From Bradyrhizobium sp. S69 (GTDB lineage: Bacteria; Pseudomonadota; Alphaproteobacteria; Rhizobiales; Xanthobacteraceae): DNA of 64,000 nucleotides. Below, piece by piece: positions 25,088-33,119 of this stretch (within the stretch, counting starts at the first letter, position 1; each line of letters opens with the position of its first letter). A model generated the notes under the pieces. That model saw only the letters and a list, made by a program, of their open reading frames with translations. It had not been told where the DNA came from and did not search any database. The stretch lies in NCBI RefSeq assembly GCF_009766005.1, contig NZ_LMUK01000059.1, positions 21,902-85,901 on the forward strand, written 5' to 3'. Made by a program: the position numbers and the translations under genes.

Positions 25088-25456
25088 TCATTTTCGCATC
25101 GCGAAGAAGGCGCCGATATCAGGCGCCGGCGACTTGATCTCGACCACAACGGAGTCTTCGATGGCCTCCAATCCGTGGAGGATTCCTTTGGGGTGCCGGC
25201 AAACATCGCCTGGTCCCATGATGAATTCCTCCGAGCCGACAGTCGATTTCATTTTGCCCTTCACAACGTAAGCAATCGATTCATGCGTATGGGTGTGAAG
25301 CGGAGCGCCGACTCCCGCCGCGTAATGGATCTCGATGAATGTCATTTCGTCGCCCTTGATAAGCGGCTTGACGAGCATATGGCCGCCGTACACAGGCTTG
25401 CCCTCGACGGCACTTACGGCCACAGCCTCGATGTCAGCATTTCTCGACTTGATCAC
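25088..25456 (-). CDS. Small cupin-domain protein
   Basis: A 122-residue single-domain cupin. Motif 1 is PLHTHTHESIAYVVKG, giving the H-x-H...E metal site, and motif 2 is GPGDVCRHPKGILHG, with the last histidine. Small cupins of this kind bind a metal and act as isomerases, dioxygenases, sugar-modifying enzymes or ligand sensors. Which one applies is not readable. The gene lies between the two copies of the 41-bp brnA-tail duplicate, so it seems to have been inserted at the end of the brnTA locus. Confidence 0.85.
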   Translation of the reverse strand: MIKSRNADIEAVAVSAVEGKPVYGGHMLVKPLIKGDEMTFIEIHYAAGVGAPLHTHTHESIAYVVKGKMKSTVGSEEFIMGPGDVCRHPKGILHGLEAIEDSVVVEIKSPAPDIGAFFAMRK

Positions 25457-25576
25457 ACTGGTCTCCCTTGGGTAACAATCTCAATCACTGGGAAACGGCG
25501 AGAGCCGCACACCATTTCAATTCCTGCAATATTTAGCGGGGAGAATTATCGCCTTGCAAGTTAGCTCATTGGTTCA

Positions 25577-25867
25577 TCACCTGATCTTGTTGATCCGCCG
25601 CAAATCCTGATCAATCCGCGACTGCCAGCCGGGGCCATCGGCCTTGTACTTCTCGATCACCTGCCCGGACAGCCGCAATGACACCAGCTTTTTCGTCGGT
25701 GCCTTGTTCGGCCCGCGGCCACGCCGGATCGAAGCCGCGAGAGCCGGGAGGGCTTCGGCAAACGGCTTTGCTTTTGAAAGTTGCTCGTCGGTGAGTTTGG
25801 GATTGTCGGAAACCGCATCCCAATCCTTCCTGCCATAGCCTTTTCCGGCCTTGAATTTTTTAGCCAT
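25577..25867 (-). CDS. brnA: BrnA-family antitoxin
   Basis: A 96-residue basic protein of the BrnA type. The N-terminal part (WDAVSDNPKLTDEQLSKAKP) is the toxin-facing segment, and the C-terminal PTKKLVSLRLSGQVIEKYKA with GPGWQSRIDQDLRR is a ribbon-helix-helix DNA-binding domain. It neutralises the BrnT ribonuclease and, with it, represses its own promoter. Toxin-first order and an 8-bp overlap with brnT (25860-25867) are typical. The last 41 bp are duplicated at 24955-24995. Confidence 0.88.
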   Translation of the reverse strand: MAKKFKAGKGYGRKDWDAVSDNPKLTDEQLSKAKPFAEALPALAASIRRGRGPNKAPTKKLVSLRLSGQVIEKYKADGPGWQSRIDQDLRRINKIR

Positions 25868-26114
25868 CGAGAAGCTTCCTTTCCCTGGCGTTCGCGGGGC
25901 GCATGCTGATGACGCTCAAGCCCTCCGAGCCGAGCGTGACAAACACCACGACCACCACGCCGTCGGCGAGACGCCCTACGGCGATCAGGCGATTACCTCT
26001 GCCCGGAACGATCATGGATCGCTCGAAGAACCCTTCGTCCAGATCGGCGAAATCAAGGCCGCCATGTTTGGCGATATTGGCGAGGCGCTTCGGTTCATCC
26101 CAAACGATCTTCAC
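25860..26114 (-). CDS. brnT: BrnT-family ribonuclease toxin
   Basis: An 84-residue BrnT toxin. KIVWDEPKRLANIAKHGGLD at the N-terminus is the family signature (W-D-x-x-K-x-x-x-N-x-x-K-H-G), and SMRPANARERKLL at the C-terminus matches the typical ISxRxAxxxEr ending. These toxins are RelE-fold mRNA endonucleases that halt translation under stress. A GTG start at 26114 begins exactly at the family N-terminus. Key positive and acidic residues are kept, so it is probably functional. Confidence 0.88.
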   Translation of the reverse strand: MKIVWDEPKRLANIAKHGGLDFADLDEGFFERSMIVPGRGNRLIAVGRLADGVVVVVFVTLGSEGLSVISMRPANARERKLLDG

Positions 26115-26116
26115 GG

Positions 26117-26150
26117 ATTATAACGTATCTACAATTTAATAAAGTGTCAA
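26117..26150 (-). promoter_or_regulatory. Candidate brnTA promoter
   Basis: On the minus strand a perfect TTGACA (26145-26150) lies upstream of brnT. A TATAAT occurs at 26117-26122 but the spacing is 22 bp and it lies only 2 bp before the GTG. TACGTT at 17-bp spacing is the more usual choice for the -10. Start site uncertain. Confidence 0.35.
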
Positions 26151-26454
26151 CGGGCGAGCCCATCATCCGCGCGGCCCCTCGTCGGCTTTGGGGCAATCGC
26201 GTCGATTGATCGTCGGCCAACTACTTTCGCTCTTCCCTCGAACAACGAACGTGAGGCGACCGACCCGGCGCGTCAGAGCAGTGCCATTATCGGAAGTCGG
26301 CGGCTAACGGTCTGACGGCTTTTTCAAGTCACCTGCAACCAGAACGCTTTCTCCGGGTTCATTTCAGATTGCATTAATTCGCATGAGCTACCAACGAGCT
26401 AACAGAGCGACCCGATTTCGCGATAGGTCGCACGTGGATCATGCGAGCATAAGC
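26151..26454. other. Intergenic stretch without recognised feature
   Basis: About 300 bp between brnT and the small hypothetical gene. I see no credible gene, hairpin or repeat in it. It is less GC-rich than the surroundings, consistent with accessory DNA. Confidence 0.6.
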
Positions 26455-26766
26455 ATGCCGAAAACGCGTATCATGTATGTCGAGAATAAATCCGCATCGC
26501 TGAATGGACCAGCGCGCATTGGCCGCGTCACGTTCTCGAAGACGGGCAAATCTATCAGCTATGGAGGGCGCACTTTCCAAAGCCTGAAAGGTAGTGGCTT
26601 CAAGGCAAACTATTTCGACCTTGAGACTGGAGAAAGGTTTTGGATTTCAGGTCCGCGAAAAGATGGCAAAGATCGCCTCTATGCTGAAACCTCAGCGCCT
26701 ATCGAAATTGACCCCGACGTCGCGGAAGAATACTGGCGCGACATTAGGGGAAAGCTCTCCGAATGA
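26455..26766 (+). CDS. Small conserved hypothetical protein
   Basis: A 103-residue protein that I recognise as a recurrent small family but whose function I do not know. RIMYVENKSASLNGPARIGR, VTFSKTGKSISYGGRTFQSL, FKANYFDLETGERFWISGPR and GKDRLYAETSAPIEID suggest an all-beta fold. Similar proteins are sometimes labelled as a deoxyxylulose-phosphate synthase, but at 103 residues with no thiamine-diphosphate motif that label cannot be right. ATG at 26455 is chosen; one at 26383 adds 24 basic residues. It sits in an accessory patch between brnTA and a dispersed repeat. Confidence 0.75.
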   Translation: MPKTRIMYVENKSASLNGPARIGRVTFSKTGKSISYGGRTFQSLKGSGFKANYFDLETGERFWISGPRKDGKDRLYAETSAPIEIDPDVAEEYWRDIRGKLSE

Positions 26767-27052
26767 GTTTCGCGAGCGGTACGGTCTGGGGTCGCCAGCA
26801 AGCCGTTATGTCCGCTTCCGGTCGAAATCCGAAGTCGCGCCCGCTCTGCTCCGCATTCGTTTTGCCCCGAGATCGAACATCCTCCGGCACGCTCGGCAGG
26901 TTCGAGAAGTGCCACAAACTGACGTTTGATCGCGCGTCAGGAGCCGGATTGCCGAAAAACCTCAAAACTGATTTACCCTACCCATCCCGGCACATCTCCA
27001 CGAAATTTCTGATTTTCAGAAATTGTCCTTGACTCCAGACCCAACTCAGTTG
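26767..27052. other. Non-coding stretch, possibly decayed repeat
   Basis: No intact gene. The minus strand contains a short open stretch (26744-26965) with FRPEADITACWRPQ, which resembles translated dispersed repeats common in rhizobial genomes. Nothing further can be supported. Confidence 0.4.
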
Positions 27053-27500
27053 CTTATTCCTCGCCATCCCGTCCCGAGAGAGGGGGCGTTGGCCATCGTC
27101 ACTGACGTTGGGGCGGGGAGCGATGGACGCGGATGCGCTTTTGACGAACGGCGCGTGAGGCGGACGGCAAAGGCGTGTGGTCCTGACGCCCCAATGGCAG
27201 GTGTCAAGTCCGCCAGAGGCTCACGCTTCTTGCGGGCGACGGTGACAAACAAGCTCTGGTCTCACCGGGGAGAGCACGAAATAAGCTGTAAAACCATTGC
27301 GCAGGGAAGGCCGGACTGCTTCCGCTGAACCTGTATGCTCGTGTGCGCTTTGCTATGTGTATCTTGGCACGCGAGATCGCGGGTGCAGCGCGCACCCGGT
27401 CTTCCCTGCGCCCTCTCTTGAGGGTCGCCTGCATCCCTCTTGGGATCGCACTGCGCCCTCTCGTTTTTGGGGCGGAACTGCTTGGACAACCTCGGGCGCA
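27053..27500. repeat. Large dispersed repeat, copy 1
   Basis: About 450 bp that recurs in inverted orientation at about 45680-46068. Shared landmarks are GCGCAGGGAAG, GAACCTGTATGCTCGTGTGC, AGAGCACGAAATAAGCTGTA and GGTCCTGACGCCCCAATGGC. Inside the copy, GCGCAGGGAAGGCCGG and CCGGTCTTCCCTGCGC form inverted arms around about 90 bp. Copy 1 carries about 40 bp near its right end that copy 2 lacks. Confidence 0.9.
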
Positions 27501-27610
27501 ACGCGCCGCGGGATCGCGTTTTCACGTCCAGCCTCCCACAACATGCGACGGCTGGGACCTTTTACCGCGCGACGCACAGGCCTATAATCAGGGGCGAAAA
27601 AAGGAACCCC

Positions 27611-28117
27611 ATGATTCACGTCTGCTCGCTCGCCGCCCTCCCCGATACCGTCACGGCCACCGGGGCCAGCCACATCCTGACCGTGATGGCCAAGGTCGAT
27701 CAGGTGCAGCGGCCGCCATCGGTGCTCGAGGCCAATCATCTCAGGGTGCAGGTCGACGACATCACCGAGGATATCGATGGTTTCATCGCGCCGAACGATA
27801 CGCATATCCAGCAGGTACTGGGCTTCGTGCGTGGCTGGGACCGCCACGCGCCGCTGGTGATCCACTGCTATGCCGGCATCAGCCGCTCCACCGCGAGCGC
27901 GTTCGCCGCGGCCTGCATGCTCAATCCGCATCGCGACGAGATGTCGATCGCGCGGCAAATCCGCGCCGCCTCGGCGCTCGCACAGCCGAACCGGCTGATG
28001 GTCAGCCTGGCCGACAAGGCGCTGGGGCGTGAGGGGCGGATGCTGCGCGCGCTCGACGAGATGGGTCCCGGCAACATGCTGGTCGAAGGCCGCCCGTTCC
28101 GCGTCGACCTCGACTAA
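27611..28117 (+). CDS. Tyrosine/dual-specificity protein phosphatase-like protein
   Basis: A 168-residue cysteine-based phosphatase. VIHCYAGISRSTASAF at about residues 94-109 carries the C-x5-R P-loop, with the H-C...S-R-S pattern of dual-specificity and tyrosine phosphatases. DDITEDIDGFIAPND before it supplies the likely general-acid aspartate. The ATG at 27611 has AAGGAAC upstream. It is 16 bp before the Nudix/winged-helix regulator gene, so both are likely one transcript. The substrate could be a phosphoprotein or a phosphorylated small molecule. The name is by motif only. Confidence 0.85.
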   Translation: MIHVCSLAALPDTVTATGASHILTVMAKVDQVQRPPSVLEANHLRVQVDDITEDIDGFIAPNDTHIQQVLGFVRGWDRHAPLVIHCYAGISRSTASAFAAACMLNPHRDEMSIARQIRAASALAQPNRLMVSLADKALGREGRMLRALDEMGPGNMLVEGRPFRVDLD

Positions 28118-28133
28118 CGATGAACCCCGCGCG

Positions 28134-29111
28134 ATGAGCGACAAGCCGCTGACGCCGATCGAAATCGGACTGACCGCGGCCATCGTCGCGATTGAAGACA
28201 ACGAGCCCTTGATCCTGATCGCGTCGAGCGGCGATGGCGACAGGCTGGCCGGCCTGCCGTTCGGCCCGTTCGAAGCGGTCTCGCACCGCACCTTCGAGAT
28301 CGGCCTGCGCGCCTGGGTCGAGCAACAGGCGGGATTGCGTCTCGGCTATGTCGAACAGCTCTATACGTTCGGCGATCGCGGCCGCCATACCGAGCCCGGC
28401 GACACCGACGTCCATGTCGCCTCGATCGGCTACCTCGCGCTGACCCGCGCCGCCGACAACGCGGCGCGTCTGCCGGGCGCCACCTTCGAGCCCTGGTATC
28501 GATTTTTCCCGTGGGAAGATTGGCGCGAGGTGCGCCCCGAGATGATCGAGCGCGACATTTTGCCCGAACTGACCAACTGGGCCGCGCAGGCCGAGGAGCC
28601 CGGCACCACGCGCGCGCTCGGCCGCAAGGATCGCGTGCGGCTGTATTTCGGCACCGAGGGCGCGCATTGGGACGAGGAACGCGTGCTCGACCGTTACGAG
28701 CTGCTCTACGAAGCCGGACTGGTCGAGGAAGCGCGCCGTGACGGACGGCCCGCGGCGCTGGCGCGGAAAAAGGTCCCCCGCCTCGGCGTCTCGATGCGGT
28801 TCGACCACCGGCGCATTCTCGCCACCGCGATCGCGCGGCTGCGCGCCAAGCTGAAATATCGCCCGGTGGTGTTCGAGCTGCTGCCGCCGGAATTTACGCT
28901 GACCGAACTGCAACGAACCGTGGAAGCGATCTCGGGGCGGCATCTGCACAAGCAAAACTTCCGACGGCTGGTGGAAAACGGCGCGCTGGTCGAACCAACC
29001 GGCGTGATGTCGACACAAACCGGAGGACGGCCCGCCGCGCTGTTTCGCTTCCGGCGCGAGGTATTGCAGGAGCGGCCCGCCCCCGGTCTGCGGGTCCGCG
29101 GCCGGCGATGA
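28134..29111 (+). CDS. Nudix-fold transcriptional regulator of NAD metabolism (NrtR/NadQ-like)
   Basis: A 325-residue protein with a Nudix-like N-terminal domain (about 10-160) and a C-terminal winged-helix domain (FELLPPEFTLTELQRTVEAI, then GRHLHKQNFRRLVENGALVE), the layout of NrtR-type regulators. The Nudix box is dead: the catalytic REuxEExGu reads AWVEQQAGL, both metal-binding glutamates being glutamine. That supports ligand sensing rather than hydrolysis. I recall an alphaproteobacterial NAD regulator, NadQ, of this kind; the name is not certain. nadABC, with a palindromic operator, lies 6.7 kb downstream. It follows the phosphatase gene by 16 bp. Confidence 0.75.
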   Translation: MSDKPLTPIEIGLTAAIVAIEDNEPLILIASSGDGDRLAGLPFGPFEAVSHRTFEIGLRAWVEQQAGLRLGYVEQLYTFGDRGRHTEPGDTDVHVASIGYLALTRAADNAARLPGATFEPWYRFFPWEDWREVRPEMIERDILPELTNWAAQAEEPGTTRALGRKDRVRLYFGTEGAHWDEERVLDRYELLYEAGLVEEARRDGRPAALARKKVPRLGVSMRFDHRRILATAIARLRAKLKYRPVVFELLPPEFTLTELQRTVEAISGRHLHKQNFRRLVENGALVEPTGVMSTQTGGRPAALFRFRREVLQERPAPGLRVRGRR

Positions 29112-29204
29112 GGCTCAAAAAATCCATTAGAACGAAGTGATAGAAGCACCTGACAAAACCAAGCTGACAAAACCCAAACGTCGGGCCGATGGCCTGGAGG
29201 CTCG

Positions 29205-31910
29205 ATGTTCGATTTCTTTTCATTCCTGATCGCCATTGTCGCGCTGATCGTCGCAGCGAAGGCGTTCAACCAGGTCGCAGCACTCCGCCAGCGGATCTAC
29301 ACGCTCGAACGGGCCGCGCCCCTGGCGCAGGCCGCGCCGCCCCCACTCGCACCCTATCCGGAAGCCGATCAAGCCCTCCCCGCCGCATCGCCCGACATCG
29401 CGGGTGAACAACCACCGCCTGTGCCCGAAATTGAACCGGCTACGACCACGGCGGAAAGCCCGGACATCGCACCGGAGTACGACGCCGCGGATACGGCGGT
29501 GCCGCCTCCGCCGCTGCCTCAACCGGTGGCCACGCCGAGCTTCGAAGAGCGCATCGGCACCCGCTGGGTGGTCTGGGTCGGCGGTCTCACCTTGGCGCTC
29601 GGCGGATTCTTTATGGTGCGCTATTCGATCGAGGCCGGACTGGTCGGGCCGGGCGTGCGCGTCTTGCTGGGCGGAGCCTTCGCGCTGGCGCTGCTTGCGG
29701 CCGGCGAATGGCTGCGCCGCAAGGAGAGCGTCTCGACCATCGAAGCGCTGCCGATCGCCAACATTCCCGCCATTCTCACCGCCGCCGGAACGGCCGTGGC
29801 GTTCGCGACCGTCTATGCCGCGTATGCGCTGTACGATTTTCTCGTTCCCGCGACCGCGTTCGTGCTGCTGGGGCTGGTGGCGCTGGGCACGCTCGCCGCA
29901 GCATTGCTGCACGGGCCGGCGCTGGCGGGCCTCGGCGTCGCGGCGGCCTTCGCCACGCCAATTCTGGTCTCTTCCGACAAACCGAATTTCTGGGCGCTGT
30001 ACATCTACCTCGCCATCGTCACGGCCGCTTCATTCGCGCTGGCGCGGATCCGGCTGTGGAGCTGGCTCGCCATCACCACCATCGTGTTCGCGCTGGCGTG
30101 GACGCTGCCCTGCCTGCAATGCGAAGACCCGATGGTCGGTGCGCATGTCTTCCATGTCGTCGCCGGTTTTGTTCTCGCCGCTCTGCTGGTGGTGAGCGGC
30201 TTCGCGTTCGGCCCGCCCCTGGAACAAGATCGCATCGAGCCGATGTCATCGAGCGCGCTCGCGGCCTATTTGCTCGGCGCCACCGCGATCGTGATCACGA
30301 GCCTGCATGCCGACGCTGCGATGACGGCGTTTGCGGTCTTGGTCGCCGGCACCCTGTTGATCGCGTGGCGCGCGCCGGCCGCGACCGGCGCGGTCGCCGC
30401 CGCCGCGGTGCTGGCCGCTGTCGTGTTCCTGGAATGGGCCGTGCTGGCCAATCCGGACATGCTGGTGCTGCCGGGCGGCGCTCTGCCGGGCATCGGCCCG
30501 CATGCCACCGACGGTTCGGTCTCGCTGCATCTGACATCGGCCGCGATCTTTGCGATAGGCTTCGGCGTCGCCGGATTTCTGGCGCAGGGGCGTTCGACCA
30601 CCGCGATCATCCCGGTGGTCTGGTCGGGGGCGGCGGTGTTCACGCCGCTCGCGCTCCTGATCGCGCTCTACGCCCGGATCGCGCATCTCGACCGCTCGAT
30701 ACCGTTTGCGATCCTCGCCGTGATCCTCGCGGCGGCCTTTGGTGCGGCGACCGAGCTGCTCGGCAAACGCGATAACCGGCCGGGACTGCCGATCTCGATC
30801 GCCTTGTTTGCGACGGGCACGCTGAGCGCGCTGGCGCTGGCGCTGACCTTTGCACTCGACAAGGGCCTGCTCTCGATCGCGATCGCGTTGATGTCGCTGG
30901 GCACGGCGTGGGTCTCGATGCAGCGGCCGATCCCGTTCCTGCGCTCGCTCGCGGCTATTCTGGCCGCCATCGTCGTGATGCGGACCGCCTACGAGCCGCG
31001 CATCGCCGGCGATGCGATCGGCACCACGCCGATTTTCAACTGGCTATTATGGGGCTATGGCGTGCCGGCGTTGTCGTTCTGGGCCGGCAGCATCTTCCTG
31101 CGCCGCCGCGGCGATGACCGGCCACAGCGCGCGGTCGAGTCGGCGGCGATCCTGTTCACCGTGCTTTTGGGTTTCACGGAAATTCGCCATGCGGTGAACG
31201 GCGGCGACATCTATCGCGATACCGCGGACCTCACCGAAGTGGCGCTGCAAGTGTGCACGGCGCTCGCGATGGCGATCGGGCTGGAACGCTTGCGCATTCG
31301 CAGCGGCAGCGTGGTTCACAATGTCAGCGCGGTGCTGCTGACGGTCTATGCCGGCCTTGCCACCGTGTTCGGCCTGATGTTGTGGGAGACGCCGATCTTC
31401 TGGTCGATCGATGTCGGCGGCATCTTCGTCAACTTGCTGTTGCTCGGCTACGCCTTGCCCGCGGTGCTGGCGCTGTTGCTGTCCTATGCGGTGGCGGGTC
31501 GCCGCAGCGCCTGGTACGGCAACACGATCGCGGCCGGCGCGCTGCTTCTGGCATTGACCTATCTCACCTTCGAAATCAGGCGGTTCTATCACGGCCCGGT
31601 GCTGACCGACGGCGCCACCGGCGGCGCTGAGCAATACACCTACTCGATTGCGTGGCTGGCGTTCGGCGTGGTGCTGCTCGGCATCGGCATTCTCGTCAAT
31701 TCGCAGCGCGCCCGGCTTGCGTCCGCTGTCGTGATCGCGCTGACCATCGGAAAGGCCTTCCTGATCGACATGTCGACGCTGACAGGCGTCTATCGTGCGC
31801 TGTCATTCATGTGCCTGGGACTGGTGCTGGTGGCGATCGGCTGGCTCTACCAGCGGATCCTGTTTCGCCGGCAGGCGCAGCCCGCGCCCGTCACGCAGCC
31901 GGGTGGCTAA
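29205..31910 (+). CDS. DUF2339-family polytopic membrane protein
   Basis: A 901-residue inner-membrane protein with more than 20 predicted hydrophobic segments. The N-terminus has one membrane anchor, a short heptad-like stretch and a Pro/Ala-rich acidic linker to about residue 115. GTRWVVWVGGLTLALGGFFM, followed by VRYSIEAGLVGPGVR, marks the start of the DUF2339 domain. No catalytic motif is visible and the function of the family is unknown. Strong ribosome site (CTGGAGG) 4 nt before the ATG at 29205. It stands alone, followed by a strong hairpin at 31987-32011. Confidence 0.9.
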   Translation: MFDFFSFLIAIVALIVAAKAFNQVAALRQRIYTLERAAPLAQAAPPPLAPYPEADQALPAASPDIAGEQPPPVPEIEPATTTAESPDIAPEYDAADTAVPPPPLPQPVATPSFEERIGTRWVVWVGGLTLALGGFFMVRYSIEAGLVGPGVRVLLGGAFALALLAAGEWLRRKESVSTIEALPIANIPAILTAAGTAVAFATVYAAYALYDFLVPATAFVLLGLVALGTLAAALLHGPALAGLGVAAAFATPILVSSDKPNFWALYIYLAIVTAASFALARIRLWSWLAITTIVFALAWTLPCLQCEDPMVGAHVFHVVAGFVLAALLVVSGFAFGPPLEQDRIEPMSSSALAAYLLGATAIVITSLHADAAMTAFAVLVAGTLLIAWRAPAATGAVAAAAVLAAVVFLEWAVLANPDMLVLPGGALPGIGPHATDGSVSLHLTSAAIFAIGFGVAGFLAQGRSTTAIIPVVWSGAAVFTPLALLIALYARIAHLDRSIPFAILAVILAAAFGAATELLGKRDNRPGLPISIALFATGTLSALALALTFALDKGLLSIAIALMSLGTAWVSMQRPIPFLRSLAAILAAIVVMRTAYEPRIAGDAIGTTPIFNWLLWGYGVPALSFWAGSIFLRRRGDDRPQRAVESAAILFTVLLGFTEIRHAVNGGDIYRDTADLTEVALQVCTALAMAIGLERLRIRSGSVVHNVSAVLLTVYAGLATVFGLMLWETPIFWSIDVGGIFVNLLLLGYALPAVLALLLSYAVAGRRSAWYGNTIAAGALLLALTYLTFEIRRFYHGPVLTDGATGGAEQYTYSIAWLAFGVVLLGIGILVNSQRARLASAVVIALTIGKAFLIDMSTLTGVYRALSFMCLGLVLVAIGWLYQRILFRRQAQPAPVTQPGG

Positions 31911-31917
31911 GCGGTGC

Positions 31918-32022
31918 TAGAGCGTTTTCGAGCGAAGTGGATACCGGTTCGCGTCAAGAAAACGCGTCAAAAAAAGAGTCTAGAGCCCGGTTCTGATTTC
32001 ATCAGAACCGGAAATGCTCTAG
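31918..32022. repeat. Dispersed repeat with bidirectional terminator-like hairpin
   Basis: Outer arms TAGAGC... and ...GCTCTA enclose GAGCGAAGTGGATACCGGTT and a perfect 10-bp hairpin, CCGGTTCTGA/TCAGAACCGG with a 5-nt loop (31987-32011). It lies between convergent genes. The stop codon of the 32019 gene is within its right arm. Confidence 0.85.
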
Positions 32023-32255
32023 CAGCCCGGCGATTCCGCGACCAACCGGATTCGAAACACCGGCTGCTTCGCCTCATCCAGCAGTTCCATCTGCCATTCG
32101 GCGTTTTGTTTCAGGCTGCGGGAAATGCCGCTAACCAGGTTGGCGCAAACCTTGGTCATCTCGGCCCAGGCGGCTTCGCGGCTTTCGAATTCCGATCCCA
32201 GATCGGCGGCGCCGGAAAATCGGCCGTTACTGATCCGGAAATAATAAAGCGACAT
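32019..32255 (-). CDS. DUF6894-like small protein
   Basis: A 78-residue protein beginning MSLYYFRISNGRFSGAADLG, which fits the rhizobial DUF6894 family (M-x-x-Y-F-x-I). SREAAWAEMTKVCANLVSGI is a central helix and the end carries WQMELLDEAKQPVFRIRLVA. Function unknown. Its stop codon (TAG) lies inside the arm of the neighbouring dispersed repeat. It stands alone and converges with the DUF2339 gene. Confidence 0.75.
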   Translation of the reverse strand: MSLYYFRISNGRFSGAADLGSEFESREAAWAEMTKVCANLVSGISRSLKQNAEWQMELLDEAKQPVFRIRLVAESPGC

Positions 32256-32413
32256 GACGAATCCATGCGTGAGGCCGCGCCGGGCTTGCCCATTATCGGC
32301 AAAACTGCGGCGGAAGTCGCTACCAACACATGAAAGTAGGGGCCCGTAGAACTACGGCATCACCGCTGCGGCGATCACGGACCATTGAATATGGCGCATC
32401 GTCGCCGCAATCA

Positions 32414-33004
32414 TCACTCGGTCGAGTGGCGCAATTCCGGAGCACTCTCCGATTTCTCCGGCGCAGATTTGGTCTCGGATTTGACCGGTTCGATTCCAGC
32501 GCTCTCGACCCGCGGGGTTTCGACCCGCACGGAAACCTCGGTCCGCGGCGCTTCGACCGATTGCTCCGACCGACGCATCGAACGCGGCCGCGCCGCGCGG
32601 GCCATCAGCATCTGGGCCGCGCCCTGGTGATGGAAATCGCAATACGCGAAGCCCATCCCGGAAACCGATCCGCGGAAGCTGACTTCGTCCTTCTTGTCGA
32701 GATTGAAGCAGGGCTCGAATGGAATACCCTTGATCGAGGCACACACCGCCTGGCCGCGAATCTGAAGCGTGTTGCCCGGCAGCCGGAGGTGGCGCACCGG
32801 ACCGGAGCCGGAAAATTGCACCGCCCCGATCGCGCCCATGTCGTCGAGAATCCGGCCTGCGCCACGGGTGCCGTCGAAACAGGTGAAGGCGAAGACTTTG
32901 CCGGCCACGAACCTGCGGGCTTCGTCGGCGTTCATGGCCCCGGCCAGCGCAGGCGCGACCAACGCAGCGGCAGTAATGGTTCCCAACACAAAACGCGCAA
33001 GCAT
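32414..33004 (-). CDS. Secreted hypothetical protein
   Basis: A 196-residue protein with a signal peptide (LARFVLGTITAAALVAPALA, cleavage after ALAGA). The mature part holds five cysteines (FAFTCFDGTRGAG, AVCASIKGIPFEPCFN, FAYCDFHHQG), suggesting periplasmic disulfides, and ends in a 60-residue Arg/Ser/Glu-rich tail of low complexity. I do not recognise a domain. The ATG at 33004 begins the signal peptide; an earlier start at 33022 adds six residues. It is separated from neighbours on both sides. Confidence 0.75.
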   Translation of the reverse strand: MLARFVLGTITAAALVAPALAGAMNADEARRFVAGKVFAFTCFDGTRGAGRILDDMGAIGAVQFSGSGPVRHLRLPGNTLQIRGQAVCASIKGIPFEPCFNLDKKDEVSFRGSVSGMGFAYCDFHHQGAAQMLMARAARPRSMRRSEQSVEAPRTEVSVRVETPRVESAGIEPVKSETKSAPEKSESAPELRHSTE

Positions 33005-33119
33005 GCCGTAACTCCAACTCACCGAGCGCGGGTACCCGCCTTAAGGCCTCTTTACCCGCTGCTTACCATACTAACCATGGCAACATTGGAGCAGGTTGGT
33101 TGGTAAAGTCTGAACGCCG

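Noticed and set aside
26117..26122. TATAAT as the -10 box of brnT
   Set aside because: It is only 2 bp before the start codon and 22 bp from the TTGACA, so a start site there would fall inside the gene.
26455..26766. Annotation as deoxyxylulose-phosphate synthase
   Set aside because: 103 residues and no thiamine-diphosphate motif; the true enzyme is over 600 residues.
27262..27525. Protein-coding gene in the large repeat
   Set aside because: The frame lies wholly within the repeat and its high GC can keep it open by chance; no ribosome site or domain was seen.
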